From: Bacteroidales bacterium
GTDB lineage: Bacteria; Bacteroidota; Bacteroidia; Bacteroidales; UBA932
Direction: 5' to 3'
Length of the DNA stretch: 12,702 bases
Assembly (NCBI GenBank): GCA_017535125.1
Contig: JAFXUS010000017.1
Location: 1 to 12,702, forward strand
The position numbers were made by a program, and so were the translations under genes. The first letter of the stretch is position 1. Every line of letters starts with the position of its first letter. The notes beneath the pieces were generated by a model, which was given only the letters and a program-made list of their open reading frames with translations, ran no database searches and was not told where the DNA came from. Shown in pieces: positions 1-7,403 of this stretch.

Positions 1-77
1 ACACCACCATCCCCGAGTTCAAGAAGGAACTCCGGATGAACGAGGTGTACTATATGCTCAACAAGGCGCTCAAGTAG
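1..77 (+). CDS. araA: L-arabinose isomerase, C-terminal end (partial)
   Basis: Only the last 24 codons are in the window, read from base 3 to the TAG at 75-77; the start lies upstream. The tail contains the string LRMNEVYY. From memory this closely resembles the end of bacterial AraA, where E. coli has LRWNEVYY near its C-terminus. AraA interconverts L-arabinose and L-ribulose in the cytoplasm. The call is supported by the next gene, a ribulokinase-type sugar kinase that starts one base after this stop, which is the expected operon partner. The fragment is short, so the call rests on one C-terminal motif plus context. Confidence 0.82.
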   Translation, partial: TTIPEFKKELRMNEVYYMLNKALK

Positions 78-78
78 T

Positions 79-1671
79 ATGGACGCAAGACAAACCATCG
101 AAGCCGGCAAGGCCGTCCTGGGCATCGAGTTCGGTTCCACCCGCATCAAGGCGGTGCTGGTGGACGAGCAGAACGTTCCCATCGCCCAGGGCAGCTACGA
201 GTGGGAAAACCAGCTCGTGGACGGCCTGTGGACCTACAGCAAGGAGGTCATCTGGTTCGGCCTGCAGCAGTGCTACGCCGACATGCGCGCCGACGTGCGC
301 AAGCGCTACGACGTCGAAATCGAGCAGCTCGCCGCCATCGGCATCAGCGCGATGATGCACGGCTACATGCCGTTCAACAAGGAAGGCCACCTGCTCGTTC
401 CGTTCCGCACCTGGCGCAACACCAACACCGGACCCGCCGCCGCGGAGCTCTCGAAGCTCTTCGTTTACAACATTCCGCTCCGCTGGAGCATTTCGCACCT
501 GTACCAGGCCATCCTGAACGAGGAGCCGCACGTTGCGAACATCGGCTACCTGACCACGCTTGCCGGCTACATCCACTGGAAGCTGACGGGCGAAAAGGTG
601 CTGGGTGTCGGCGACGCCTCCGGCATGCTGCCCGTGGATCCCGTGACCGGGAATTACCGCGCGGACATGGTGGAGAAGTTCGAGCGGCTGGTCGCTCCGA
701 AGAAGTTCCCCTGGAAGCTGCGCCACATTCTCCCGCGCGTACTGAAAGCAGGCGAGGGAGCCGGTCGTCTGACCGAGACGGGCGCCAAGCGCCTGGACGT
801 CTCGGGCCATCTGCAGGCCGGCGTCCCGCTGTGTCCGCCGGAAGGCGACGCCGGGACCGGCATGGTGGCGACGAACGCCGTCCGTCCGCGTACGGGCAAC
901 GTTTCCGCCGGCACTTCCTCCTTCTCGATGATCGTCCTGGAGAAGGAACTGTCCAAGCCGAACGAGATGATCGACATGGTCACGACACCAGACGGCAACC
1001 TCGTCGCGATGGTGCACTGCAACAACTGCACGTCCGAATTGAACGCCTGGGTGAAGATGATCCTCGAGTACCAGCAGCTGCTGGGCCCGATGGAGGACAA
1101 GCATGACATTTATGTCAAGCTCTACACTCATGCGTTGGAGGGGGATCCCGACTGTGGTGGCCTGGTGGCCTTCAATTACGTCTCCGGCGAGCCGGTCACC
1201 GGCTTCGCGGAGGGTCGTCCGCTGTTCGTCCGCGGCGCTTCCGACAACTTCACGCTGGCCAATTTCTTCCGCGCGCAGCTCTACGGCTCGATCGCGGTGC
1301 TGAAGATCGGCAACGACGTGCTGTTCCGGGAGGAGAACGTGAAGGTGGACCGCATCACGGGCCACGGCGGCCTGTTCAAGACGCCGGTCGTGGGACAGCG
1401 TTTCCTGGCGGCTGCCCTGAACTCGCCGATCTCCGTGATGGAGACGGCCGGGGAAGGCGGCGCCTGGGGCATCGCCCTGCTGGCCGCCTACCTCGTGAAC
1501 AACGACGGCGAGCTCAGCCTGCCGGACTACCTGGACAAGGTCGTCTTCGCCGGGAACACCGGCACCGAGATTGCGCCCGTCCCCGAGGACGTGGCCGGTT
1601 TCGAGGCCTACCTGGCGAATTACAAGGCCGCTCTCCCGATAGAGGAAGCCGCCGTCCGCTACAAGAAATAG
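79..1671 (+). CDS. araB: Ribulokinase, FGGY carbohydrate kinase family
   Basis: 530 residues, close to the usual length of Bacteroidales FGGY pentulose kinases. It should phosphorylate L-ribulose to L-ribulose 5-phosphate with ATP in the cytoplasm. The N-terminal phosphate-binding loop is [10 protein letters not shown] (15-24). The likely catalytic base is Asp257 in EGDAGTG. The C-terminal ATP-binding half shows GHGGLFK (428-434) and AGEGGAWG (457-464). The ATG lies one base past the araA stop, so translation is probably coupled. Annotation pipelines often call such proteins xylulokinase. The araA neighbour argues for L-ribulose as substrate, but sequence alone cannot exclude D-xylulose. No frameshift or missing motif is seen. 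Confidence 0.88.
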   Translation: MDARQTIEAGKAVLGIEFGSTRIKAVLVDEQNVPIAQGSYEWENQLVDGLWTYSKEVIWFGLQQCYADMRADVRKRYDVEIEQLAAIGISAMMHGYMPFNKEGHLLVPFRTWRNTNTGPAAAELSKLFVYNIPLRWSISHLYQAILNEEPHVANIGYLTTLAGYIHWKLTGEKVLGVGDASGMLPVDPVTGNYRADMVEKFERLVAPKKFPWKLRHILPRVLKAGEGAGRLTETGAKRLDVSGHLQAGVPLCPPEGDAGTGMVATNAVRPRTGNVSAGTSSFSMIVLEKELSKPNEMIDMVTTPDGNLVAMVHCNNCTSELNAWVKMILEYQQLLGPMEDKHDIYVKLYTHALEGDPDCGGLVAFNYVSGEPVTGFAEGRPLFVRGASDNFTLANFFRAQLYGSIAVLKIGNDVLFREENVKVDRITGHGGLFKTPVVGQRFLAAALNSPISVMETAGEGGAWGIALLAAYLVNNDGELSLPDYLDKVVFAGNTGTEIAPVPEDVAGFEAYLANYKAALPIEEAAVRYKK

Positions 1672-1677
1672 GCGCTT

Positions 1678-2079
1678 ATGGAGCTGATCTGGGACCCGCT
1701 CCGCCGTAAAGAAGTCACTGCCACACCCGAGGAACGGGTGCGGCAGTGGTTTATCGTGCAGCTCCGGGATGTATTCGGCGTGCCGGAGCACATGATGATG
1801 AGCGAGGTGGGGTTCAAGTTCGGCGACAAGCCCTGGCGGGCGGATATTCTTGTTTATGACCGCGCGGGCGGGCCGCTTGCGGTGGTGGAGTGCAAACGCC
1901 CCGAAGTGGCCATCGACGCGCGCGTCGTGGAGCAGGCCATGCGTTACAATTCCGTGCTCGGGGTGCGTTTTCTTTTCCTGACTAACGGAAAAATGACGTA
2001 TCTTTACAGGCTGGAAGGGGAGCGCTTCGTCCCGATGGACAGCGTTCCTTCCTACGAAGAAATGCTATGCCCACGATAA
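1678..2079 (+). CDS. Stand-alone HsdR N-terminal-like PD-(D/E)XK protein
   Basis: 133 residues made of one domain resembling the N-terminal nuclease domain of type I restriction HsdR subunits. The nuclease motif looks complete: RAD at 54-56, then ECK at 71-73, giving Asp56, Glu71 and Lys73. It is followed by Gln86-x3-Tyr90, which matches the QxxxY motif described for the HsdR/RecB branch of this fold. There is no helicase motor, and no hsdM or hsdS nearby, so this is not a restriction system. I recall similar single-domain proteins as common in Bacteroidota, of unknown role. The gene starts 6 bases after araB and its last 13 bases overlap the cca gene, so the two are probably translated together. 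The fold is fairly secure; the biological function is unknown. Confidence 0.8.
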   Translation: MELIWDPLRRKEVTATPEERVRQWFIVQLRDVFGVPEHMMMSEVGFKFGDKPWRADILVYDRAGGPLAVVECKRPEVAIDARVVEQAMRYNSVLGVRFLFLTNGKMTYLYRLEGERFVPMDSVPSYEEMLCPR

Positions 2080-3491
2080 CCGCCCAGTTCCTGGATCGCC
2101 CAATCTTCCGCATCGTCAGTGAAGTCGCTGCCGAGCGGGGAGTCCGTGCTTTCGTGATCGGCGGCTTCGTGCGGGACTGCTTCCTGGGCCGCCCGCGCAA
2201 CGATATCGACATCGTGGTGGAGGGGAGCGGCATCGATTTCGCCCGCGCCGTGGGCGAAAAGACGAAGCAGCACGTGTCCTATTTCAAGAATTTCGGAACG
2301 GCGATGCTGCATTTCCGCGGCGACGAGGTGGAATTCGTCGGCGCGCGCAAGGAGTCCTACCGCCGGGAGTCGCGCAAGCCCATCGTGGAAAACGGCACCC
2401 TCGAGGACGACCAGCAGCGCCGGGATTTCACCATCAACGCGATGGCGTTCTCGCTGCAGGCGGAGGATTACGGTGCGCTCGTGGATCCCTTCGGCGGCAT
2501 CCGCGACCTGGACGCCGGCATCATCCGTACGCCGCTCGATCCGGACACGACCTATTCCGACGATCCGCTGCGCATGCTGCGCGCGGTGCGTTTCGCAACC
2601 AAGCTGTCCACGCCGGAGCATCCTTTTACCATCGTTCCCGAATCGATGGAGTCGATGCGGCGCATGGCCGACCGGCTGAAGATCCTGTCCTGCGAGCGCA
2701 TCGCCGAGGAGCTGAACAAGATGCTCGCTGCGGACCGGCCCGCGATGGCGTTCCGCCTCATGGACGAAGCCGGCCTGCTGGGCTATGTGCTTCCGGAGCT
2801 GCTCGCCCTCAAGGGGGTGGAGACGGTGGACGGCAAGGGACACAAGGATAATTTTGCCCATTCCCTCGCTGTTTTGTCCAATGTGGCGGAGGTGTCTGAT
2901 AATCTTTGGCTCAGGTGGGCTGCATTGCTTCATGATATCGGCAAACCGGCCAGTAAGCGCTATGATCCGGCCGTCGGCTGGACCTTCCATGGGCACGAGG
3001 TGATCGGGGCCCGGATGGTGCCGAAGATCTTCGACCGTCTGCGCCTGCCGCTCGACGAGATGAAGTATGTCCAGAAGCTGGTGCGGCTGCATCTGCGGCC
3101 CATCGCGCTGGTGGACGACGAGGTCACGGACAGCGCCGTGCGGCGTCTGCTCTTCGATGCCGGCGACGACATCGACGACCTGATGTTGCTCTGCAATGCC
3201 GACATCACGTCCAAGAACGAGGCGAAGGTGGCGCGCATCCGGGGCAATTTCGAGCTGGTGAAGCGTAAGCTCGTGGAGGTGGAGGAGAAGGACGCGATCC
3301 GCAATTTCAAGAATCCTATCGACGGGGAGTACGTCATGCAGGTGTATGGCGTTCCGCCCTGCCGGGAGATCGGCCAGATCAAGGAAATGGTCAAGGAGGC
3401 CATCCTGGACGGCGTTATCGGCAATAATTTCGAGGAGGCGGATGCCTTCATGCGGCAGCACGCTTCCGAGCTCGGCCTGCATGAGGTATGA
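2067..3491 (+). CDS. cca: CCA tRNA nucleotidyltransferase with HD domain
   Basis: 474 residues. The N-terminal class II nucleotidyltransferase head shows GGFVRD (32-37), the metal-binding pair Asp46 and Asp48 in NDIDIV, and the RRDFTINA motif (118-125). A C-terminal HD-type phosphohydrolase domain carries LLHDIGKP with His289-Asp290, followed by FHGHE. The enzyme adds or repairs the 3' CCA end of tRNAs; the HD domain may act as a phosphatase or phosphodiesterase. Poly(A) polymerase I is the main alternative in this superfamily, but PAP lacks an HD domain of this kind and the length fits CCA enzymes. The start was chosen because the protein begins shortly before the conserved head. It overlaps the upstream nuclease-like gene by 13 bases and the downstream recombinase by 4 bases (ATGA). 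Confidence 0.9.
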   Translation: MPTITAQFLDRPIFRIVSEVAAERGVRAFVIGGFVRDCFLGRPRNDIDIVVEGSGIDFARAVGEKTKQHVSYFKNFGTAMLHFRGDEVEFVGARKESYRRESRKPIVENGTLEDDQQRRDFTINAMAFSLQAEDYGALVDPFGGIRDLDAGIIRTPLDPDTTYSDDPLRMLRAVRFATKLSTPEHPFTIVPESMESMRRMADRLKILSCERIAEELNKMLAADRPAMAFRLMDEAGLLGYVLPELLALKGVETVDGKGHKDNFAHSLAVLSNVAEVSDNLWLRWAALLHDIGKPASKRYDPAVGWTFHGHEVIGARMVPKIFDRLRLPLDEMKYVQKLVRLHLRPIALVDDEVTDSAVRRLLFDAGDDIDDLMLLCNADITSKNEAKVARIRGNFELVKRKLVEVEEKDAIRNFKNPIDGEYVMQVYGVPPCREIGQIKEMVKEAILDGVIGNNFEEADAFMRQHASELGLHEV

Positions 3492-4393
3492 TCGACCGTT
3501 ACCTGACATATCTCTCCACCGTCCGCCGCTATTCGCCCCGGACGGTTCAGTTATATCGTGATATTCTGACTGAATATTTTAGCATGAATGAATTGAAAGA
3601 CATTAATGTTCAATCAGTCAGAAATTATGAAGTGTACCTGATGGATGAGCGGAAGGAGAGTGCGAAGACGGTGAATCTGCATCTGAGCGTGCTGAGCGGG
3701 TTCTGCAAGTTCTTGATGAAGCAGGGAATGCTGGAGAGCAATCCGGTGCGGCTGGTGAGCCGGCCGAAGCAGGAGAAGCGCCTGCCGGTGTTCTACCGGG
3801 AGGATTCGATGCAGGATTATTTCGAGCGGACGAAAGGGGTGCTGGAATATGGGAAATATGAGGATCAACTGGAGCGGATGATCCTGGGTATGCTGTACGG
3901 GACGGGCATCCGGCGGAGCGAACTGATCTCGCTGAACCGCGATTCGGTGGATTACGCGCGCCACGTGCTGCGTGTCCGGGGAAAAGGAGATAAAATGCGC
4001 GAAATTCCGCTGACCGCTTCACTTTGTGATGAAATATTGCTATATTTACAATCGGTTGACTCTTTGAAATGCGCGGATCAGGCCCCGGAAGCCCCGCTTC
4101 TGCAGACGCCGCGAGGCGGCCGGCTATATCCGGTCTATGTGGACCGGGCGGTCAAGGCGGCCCTCGGGCAGGTCGGCAGCATCAGCGGCAGGAAGTCCCC
4201 GCACGTGCTTCGGCACACGCTGGCGACGGAGCTGCTGGACGGGGGTACGGACCTCAATTCCATCAAGGAATTGCTGGGCCACAGTTCCCTGGCGGCGACC
4301 CAGGTCTATACGCACAATTCCATCGAGCGGCTGCAGACTGTTTATAAATCCGCCCATCCACGGGCAAAAAATGATGGTAACCATGGAGATTAA
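3488..4393 (+). CDS. xerC: Tyrosine recombinase XerC/XerD family
   Basis: 301 residues, the normal Xer length. The N-terminal SAM-like DNA-binding domain spans about 1-90. The catalytic set is complete: Arg142 (GTGIRRSEL), Lys166 (RGKGDK), His239 and Arg242 (HVLRH), His265 (LLGHSSL) and nucleophile Tyr274 (QVYTH). It should act at the chromosomal dif site to resolve dimers. The small size, full motif set and position between cca and hpf favour the housekeeping Xer over a mobile integrase. Whether it is the XerC or XerD partner cannot be settled from sequence alone; from memory the hpf-linked copy in Bacteroidales is usually named xerC. Two AT-rich patches with rare codons (AGA, ATA, CTA, TTA) interrupt an otherwise GC-rich gene. 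Confidence 0.88.
   Translation: MIDRYLTYLSTVRRYSPRTVQLYRDILTEYFSMNELKDINVQSVRNYEVYLMDERKESAKTVNLHLSVLSGFCKFLMKQGMLESNPVRLVSRPKQEKRLPVFYREDSMQDYFERTKGVLEYGKYEDQLERMILGMLYGTGIRRSELISLNRDSVDYARHVLRVRGKGDKMREIPLTASLCDEILLYLQSVDSLKCADQAPEAPLLQTPRGGRLYPVYVDRAVKAALGQVGSISGRKSPHVLRHTLATELLDGGTDLNSIKELLGHSSLAATQVYTHNSIERLQTVYKSAHPRAKNDGNHGD
3553..3623. repeat. AT-rich island with nested inverted repeats inside xer
   Basis: By hand count, bases 3551-3630 hold 21 G or C out of 80 (about 26%), against a GC-rich surrounding. A perfect 10-base inverted repeat, TTCTGACTGA (3564-3573) and TCAGTCAGAA (3614-3623), encloses a 40-base loop. Within and beside it are ATATC-GT-GATAT (3553-3564), the palindrome ACATTAATGT (3600-3609), and ATTGAA/TTCAAT (3592-3597 and 3609-3614). 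The region encodes part of the N-terminal DNA-binding domain. Its function, if any, is unknown. Confidence 0.6.
4021..4070. other. Second AT-rich, rare-codon patch inside xer
   Basis: By hand count, 14 of 50 bases are G or C (28%). Codons rare in the neighbouring genes cluster here (ATA, TTG, CTA, TTA, CAA). A short hairpin, AAATAT-TGCT-ATATTT, lies at 4032-4047. It encodes the linker after the Lys166 beta-hairpin, a part of Xer proteins that tolerates variation, so relaxed constraint is one explanation. Confidence 0.45.
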
Positions 4394-4676
4394 GATCAAA
4401 GCCCTCAAGTTCGAAGCCAGTGAGCAGCTCACCGCCTTCGTGGAGAAGAAAGTCTCGCGCCTGTCCCGTTTCTGCGAGGATCTGGCCGGAGAGATCGAGG
4501 TAGCGCTCGAAGACCATCTCAAACAAGGCAAGCTCGCCAAGATCCAGATTCACATCCCTGGCGAGGAGCTCATCATCGAGCGGGAAGCCGACACCTTCGA
4601 AAACGCGGTCACGGAAGCCGTTGACGCCATGAAGGAGAAACTCACCCGCGTCAAAGAAAAGAAATTCGAGAACTAA
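4383..4676 (+). CDS. hpf: Ribosome hibernation-promoting factor, short form (HPF/RaiA)
   Basis: 97 residues of a single S30AE/HPF domain. It starts MEIKIKALKF and contains the ASEQLTAFVEKKVSRL segment typical of Bacteroidales family members. It binds the 30S subunit near the decoding centre in stationary phase and limits translation or promotes 100S dimers. It lacks the C-terminal dimerisation domain of long HPF. Three in-frame ATGs are available (4371, 4374, 4383). I chose 4383 because family members begin at MEI/MEV followed directly by the first beta strand. This start overlaps the end of the recombinase gene by 11 bases. The next lipoprotein gene follows its stop after one base. Confidence 0.88.
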   Translation: MEIKIKALKFEASEQLTAFVEKKVSRLSRFCEDLAGEIEVALEDHLKQGKLAKIQIHIPGEELIIEREADTFENAVTEAVDAMKEKLTRVKEKKFEN

Positions 4677-4677
4677 G

Positions 4678-5493
4678 ATGAAGGTTTTCAAGACATTTGT
4701 TATGGGTGCCGCGCTTCTTGTCGCGGCATCTTCTTTGACTTCCTGCGATTTTATCGAAGGCTTCATCGCCGGGTGGAAGGAAGTCCGGATCACGGACGGA
4801 GCGGAGGACAGTTCTGCCGGTCTTGTGGCGGGCTTGGCGGCGCAGAAGGCTGTTGTCGATGGCAACACGATCACGTATGGTGACCATACGTACACCATTG
4901 TCTCCGACATCGACGTGAACACGAAGGAGTACAAGAAGCCGACGGCTTCCGTCACTTTCACCAATATTCCTTCGGGCTATGCGGAGTTCGAGGCGGTTTA
5001 CAACGGCCTGCTCGGCAAGAGCATCGCCGGTACGGCCGCGATGATTCCGATGGCTATCGAGCTCTATGCGCGCGACGCCGAGGTGGGCGAGCGCTGTCTG
5101 GATTTGCTGTGCAACGGCGAAGCCACGGTCAGCAACATCACGCGCATCCTCAAGACCAAGCTGGTGCCGTCCCAGTATGCCCAGGAGAATGATTCCTATA
5201 TTCAGCGGTATATGGCGGCTGCGTTGCTGAAGGGTGCCGTCAATACCAACGCCTACACGCCGGAGCGTCCGTACACGGTGGAGATGACCATGTCGCCGAA
5301 CGGCGTCCGCGAGGCGCCGCTCATGGGCGGGGACGTGACCTATATCTATATCCTGGCGCAGGGTTGGGATACCTTCCAGCGCGGCGTGGACGTGTTCCTG
5401 CCGTACGACACGGAGTATTACAAGGTGGCGAACTGCCCGTCCTGCTACGTCCAGTGCAAGAACATCCGCGGCACCTGGCCCGGACTGGAATGA
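4678..5493 (+). CDS. Lipoprotein of unknown function, first of a tandem paralogous pair
   Basis: 271 residues. The signal sequence MKVFKTF plus a hydrophobic core ends in the lipobox LTSC, making Cys23 the lipidation site, so it is a cell-envelope lipoprotein. I do not recognise a functional family; it resembles a Bacteroidales domain of unknown function. The most conserved part relative to its neighbour is residues 94-202, with the strings NIPSGY, EFEAVYNGLLGKS, RILKTKLVPS and NDSYIQRY. Cys140, Cys145, Cys253 and Cys260 are conserved in the paralogue at the same spacing and could form disulfides. The ATG lies one base after the hpf stop. The ORF ends with two consecutive in-frame stops (TGA TAA). 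Inner, outer or surface placement cannot be decided from the sequence. Confidence 0.8.
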   Translation: MKVFKTFVMGAALLVAASSLTSCDFIEGFIAGWKEVRITDGAEDSSAGLVAGLAAQKAVVDGNTITYGDHTYTIVSDIDVNTKEYKKPTASVTFTNIPSGYAEFEAVYNGLLGKSIAGTAAMIPMAIELYARDAEVGERCLDLLCNGEATVSNITRILKTKLVPSQYAQENDSYIQRYMAAALLKGAVNTNAYTPERPYTVEMTMSPNGVREAPLMGGDVTYIYILAQGWDTFQRGVDVFLPYDTEYYKVANCPSCYVQCKNIRGTWPGLE

Positions 5494-5516
5494 TAAACCC
5501 CATATATGATTGAAAT

Positions 5517-6317
5517 ATGAAATGTTGTTCTTTGATTATCCTCACCTGTGCCGCATCGCTCTCTTTGGCCGCTTGTGACCTTCTGGGCGGTGAAAACGGA
5601 AACAGCAACGGTAACGGAAGCGGTTATGCGGACAAGTGGGCCAACCTGGTCAACGAGACTCCCCACGACGCCGTGGTGAACGGCAATACCCTGACGTATG
5701 GGAATCATACTTACACGGTCTCGGGCGCCATCGATTTTGCTGCCACGGACTTCTCGGTGCCGACGGCTACCGTGACTTTCTCCAACATCCCGTCGGGCTA
5801 CACGGAATTCGAGGCCGTTTACAACGGCCTGCTGGGTAAATCCCCGCAGGGCGTGGCGGCGATGGCTCCGATGGCCATGGAAATCTATGCGCGCAGCCCG
5901 GAAACGGGAGAAAAATGCTTCAAATTGTTGTGTGACAGCGACGCCACGGTCAGCGGTATCCTTCGTATCCTCAAGACCAAGCTCGTTCCGTCGACATACT
6001 CCGAGGCGAACGACAGCTATATCCAGCGTTATCTGCCCGCCGCGTCGCTGAAGGGGGCGGTCTATACTAATGCCTATGCGCCGACGACGCCCTATACGGT
6101 GGAAACCTGCCGCTCAGCCAACGCGCCGCAGGAGAAGAAGATGTCGCCCTACGGAACGGTCTATTATCTGTACCTCTTTGCAGAGGGCTGGGAGTCTAAC
6201 CGGCGTCCGGTGGACGTGTTCCTGCCGCTGAATGAGAGCTTGTACAAGGTGAACGGCTGTTCCTCCCTGTACACGCAGTGCCGCGACATCATCGGCACCT
6301 GGGGCGGCCTGAAATAG
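5517..6317 (+). CDS. Lipoprotein of unknown function, second of a tandem paralogous pair
   Basis: 266 residues. The signal peptide ends in the lipobox LAAC with lipidation at Cys20. It is followed by a Gly/Asn/Ser-rich linker (about 24-36) that the upstream paralogue lacks and that could hold the domain away from the membrane. Residues 88-196 align without gaps to 94-202 of the upstream protein, with 79 identical out of 109 by my manual count. Cys134, Cys139, Cys248 and Cys255 match the four cysteines of the paralogue. The pair therefore arose by duplication, with divergence concentrated in the N-terminal 85 residues and near 205-225. The gap to the upstream gene is 23 bases. No enzyme motif is visible. 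The stop lies 2 bases from the stop of the convergent holA. Confidence 0.8.
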   Translation: MKCCSLIILTCAASLSLAACDLLGGENGNSNGNGSGYADKWANLVNETPHDAVVNGNTLTYGNHTYTVSGAIDFAATDFSVPTATVTFSNIPSGYTEFEAVYNGLLGKSPQGVAAMAPMAMEIYARSPETGEKCFKLLCDSDATVSGILRILKTKLVPSTYSEANDSYIQRYLPAASLKGAVYTNAYAPTTPYTVETCRSANAPQEKKMSPYGTVYYLYLFAEGWESNRRPVDVFLPLNESLYKVNGCSSLYTQCRDIIGTWGGLK

Positions 6318-6319
6318 TT

Positions 6320-7366
6320 TCAGAGATTCAGCAGTTTGGCGGTGAGTTCCGTGAGGAGCTCACCGTCAGTCGTCAACGTCATGCCGTCGCCGCCTTTGGC
6401 GAGGTAGTCGTAGTCGCAGAGCAGCGCGACGGCGGCCATGGCCTTGCGGACGGGGTAGTTGCGTACGGCGGTGTCGTATTCTTTGTAGAAATAGGGGTTG
6501 AGGCCCGCGAGGGCGCGTGCCTTGTCTTCGGGCGAGGGCTGCCTGTCGCGTTCGAGGAGCGCGCCGTATTTAAGAATGCGGTTGAAATGCGTGTAGAGGG
6601 CGCTGATGGCGGCCGGCATGGCGAATTTCGCTCCATCCCCCAGATGGGCGGCGATGGTGAGTGCCTTGGTGGCGTGGCGGTAGGAGAGCTCCCGCGTGAG
6701 CTCGAAGATGCTGAACTGCCGGGAGATGCCCACGTTTCGCTCGATGTCCTCCACCGTGACGCGCCGGGCGCCTTCGGGCAGGGCCTTGGTGAGCTTGTCC
6801 GTCTCCACGACGATGGTGGACAGGTCCGTGCCGACCGACTCGGCGAGCAGGGCGGCCGCCTGCGGGTCGATCTGCAGGCCGCGCGCGCTGTAGTAGGACA
6901 GGATCCAGTTCGGGATCTCATAGTCCCGCAGGGCGGGGGAATCGACCACTTCGCCGATCTTCTGCGCAGCTTTGTAGAAAGCCTTGCGCTTATCGACGGA
7001 TGCACCGTGCAGCAGGATCACCAGGACGGTGCTGTCCAGCGGCTCGGCGCAGTAGAAGGCCAGTTCTTCGATGCCTTTCATCTGCTGGGCTTCCTTGACC
7101 ACGACGAGCTGGCGGTCGGCCATCATCGGGAAACGGCGGGCGGCCGTGACCACCTGCGCGGCCGTGACCTCGCCGCCGTAGCAGACGGTTTCGTTGAAGT
7201 CCTTTTCCTCTTCCGGGATGCAGTGCTGCAGGATGGCGTCGCAGACGAGCTCGGGATAGTAGGGCTCGTCTCCCATCAGCAGATAGAGCGGGCGGAAGCG
7301 CCCCTCGCGCACGTCGGAGAGGATTTTCGCACACTGTGCGTCGATATTGACGGAATTCTTGGCCAT
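6320..7366 (-). CDS. holA: DNA polymerase III subunit delta
   Basis: 348 residues, the usual size of HolA (about 340). The clamp-loader delta subunit opens the sliding clamp during loading. It shows the family's N-terminal pattern [13 protein letters not shown] with a following helix. It continues through a AAA+-like fold without Walker motifs, as expected for delta, to a helical collar region ending in LLNL. I chose the ATG at 7366 (MAKNSVNI). An in-frame ATG at 7420 would add 18 residues rich in Cys, Lys and Phe that lie over the promoter-like region and do not resemble HolA. It is the only minus-strand gene in the window, convergent with the second lipoprotein and divergent from the GH51 enzyme. 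Confidence 0.9.
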   Translation of the reverse strand: MAKNSVNIDAQCAKILSDVREGRFRPLYLLMGDEPYYPELVCDAILQHCIPEEEKDFNETVCYGGEVTAAQVVTAARRFPMMADRQLVVVKEAQQMKGIEELAFYCAEPLDSTVLVILLHGASVDKRKAFYKAAQKIGEVVDSPALRDYEIPNWILSYYSARGLQIDPQAAALLAESVGTDLSTIVVETDKLTKALPEGARRVTVEDIERNVGISRQFSIFELTRELSYRHATKALTIAAHLGDGAKFAMPAAISALYTHFNRILKYGALLERDRQPSPEDKARALAGLNPYFYKEYDTAVRNYPVRKAMAAVALLCDYDYLAKGGDGMTLTTDGELLTELTAKLLNL

Positions 7367-7373
7367 GTCTCCA

Positions 7374-7381
7374 CAAAAATA
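7374..7381 (-). promoter_or_regulatory. Possible -7 element for holA
   Basis: On the minus strand the string TATTTTTG (7381 down to 7374) fits the Bacteroidota -7 consensus TAnnTTTG. It ends only 7 bases before the chosen holA ATG, which would give a leaderless or nearly leaderless mRNA. No good -33 TTTG was found at the right distance. The match may be chance in an AT-rich spacer. Confidence 0.3.
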
Positions 7382-7395
7382 CGCAAAATTCTTCG

Positions 7396-7403
7396 TACAT
7401 TTG
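7396..7403 (+). promoter_or_regulatory. -7 promoter element for the GH51 gene
   Basis: TACATTTG matches the Bacteroidota sigma-ABfr -7 consensus TAnnTTTG exactly. It lies in the only true intergenic region with divergent genes, 28 bases upstream of the GH51 ATG, so transcription would start near 7410 with a leader of about 20 bases. A clear -33 TTTG is not seen. The leader has no Shine-Dalgarno sequence, as usual for the phylum. Confidence 0.55.

Noticed and set aside
70..1791. Long antisense reading frame (573 codons) opposite araB
   Set aside because: It lies wholly across a well-supported kinase. Its sequence is rich in His, Arg, Val and Leu without motifs, which is typical of the reverse frame of GC-rich genes.
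1678..2079. Type I restriction-modification system
   Set aside because: Only an HsdR N-terminal-like domain is present; no helicase part, HsdM or HsdS exists in the window.
2052..3509. Antisense reading frame (485 codons) opposite cca
   Set aside because: Same cause: GC-rich third positions suppress stops on the other strand. The sense protein has all CCA motifs.
3564..3623. A dif-like recombination site within xer
   Set aside because: dif sites have two 11-base arms around a 6-8 base centre. Here the arms are 40 bases apart and do not resemble the dif consensus I know.
4137..4382. Upstream in-frame extension of hpf into the recombinase gene
   Set aside because: The added residues are Arg/Ser/Pro-rich and out of frame with Xer. 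Family members start at the MEI/MEV methionine.
3488..4393. Integrase of a mobile element
   Set aside because: Housekeeping Xer size and motifs, overlap with cca and hpf, and no attachment site, tRNA target or cargo genes nearby.
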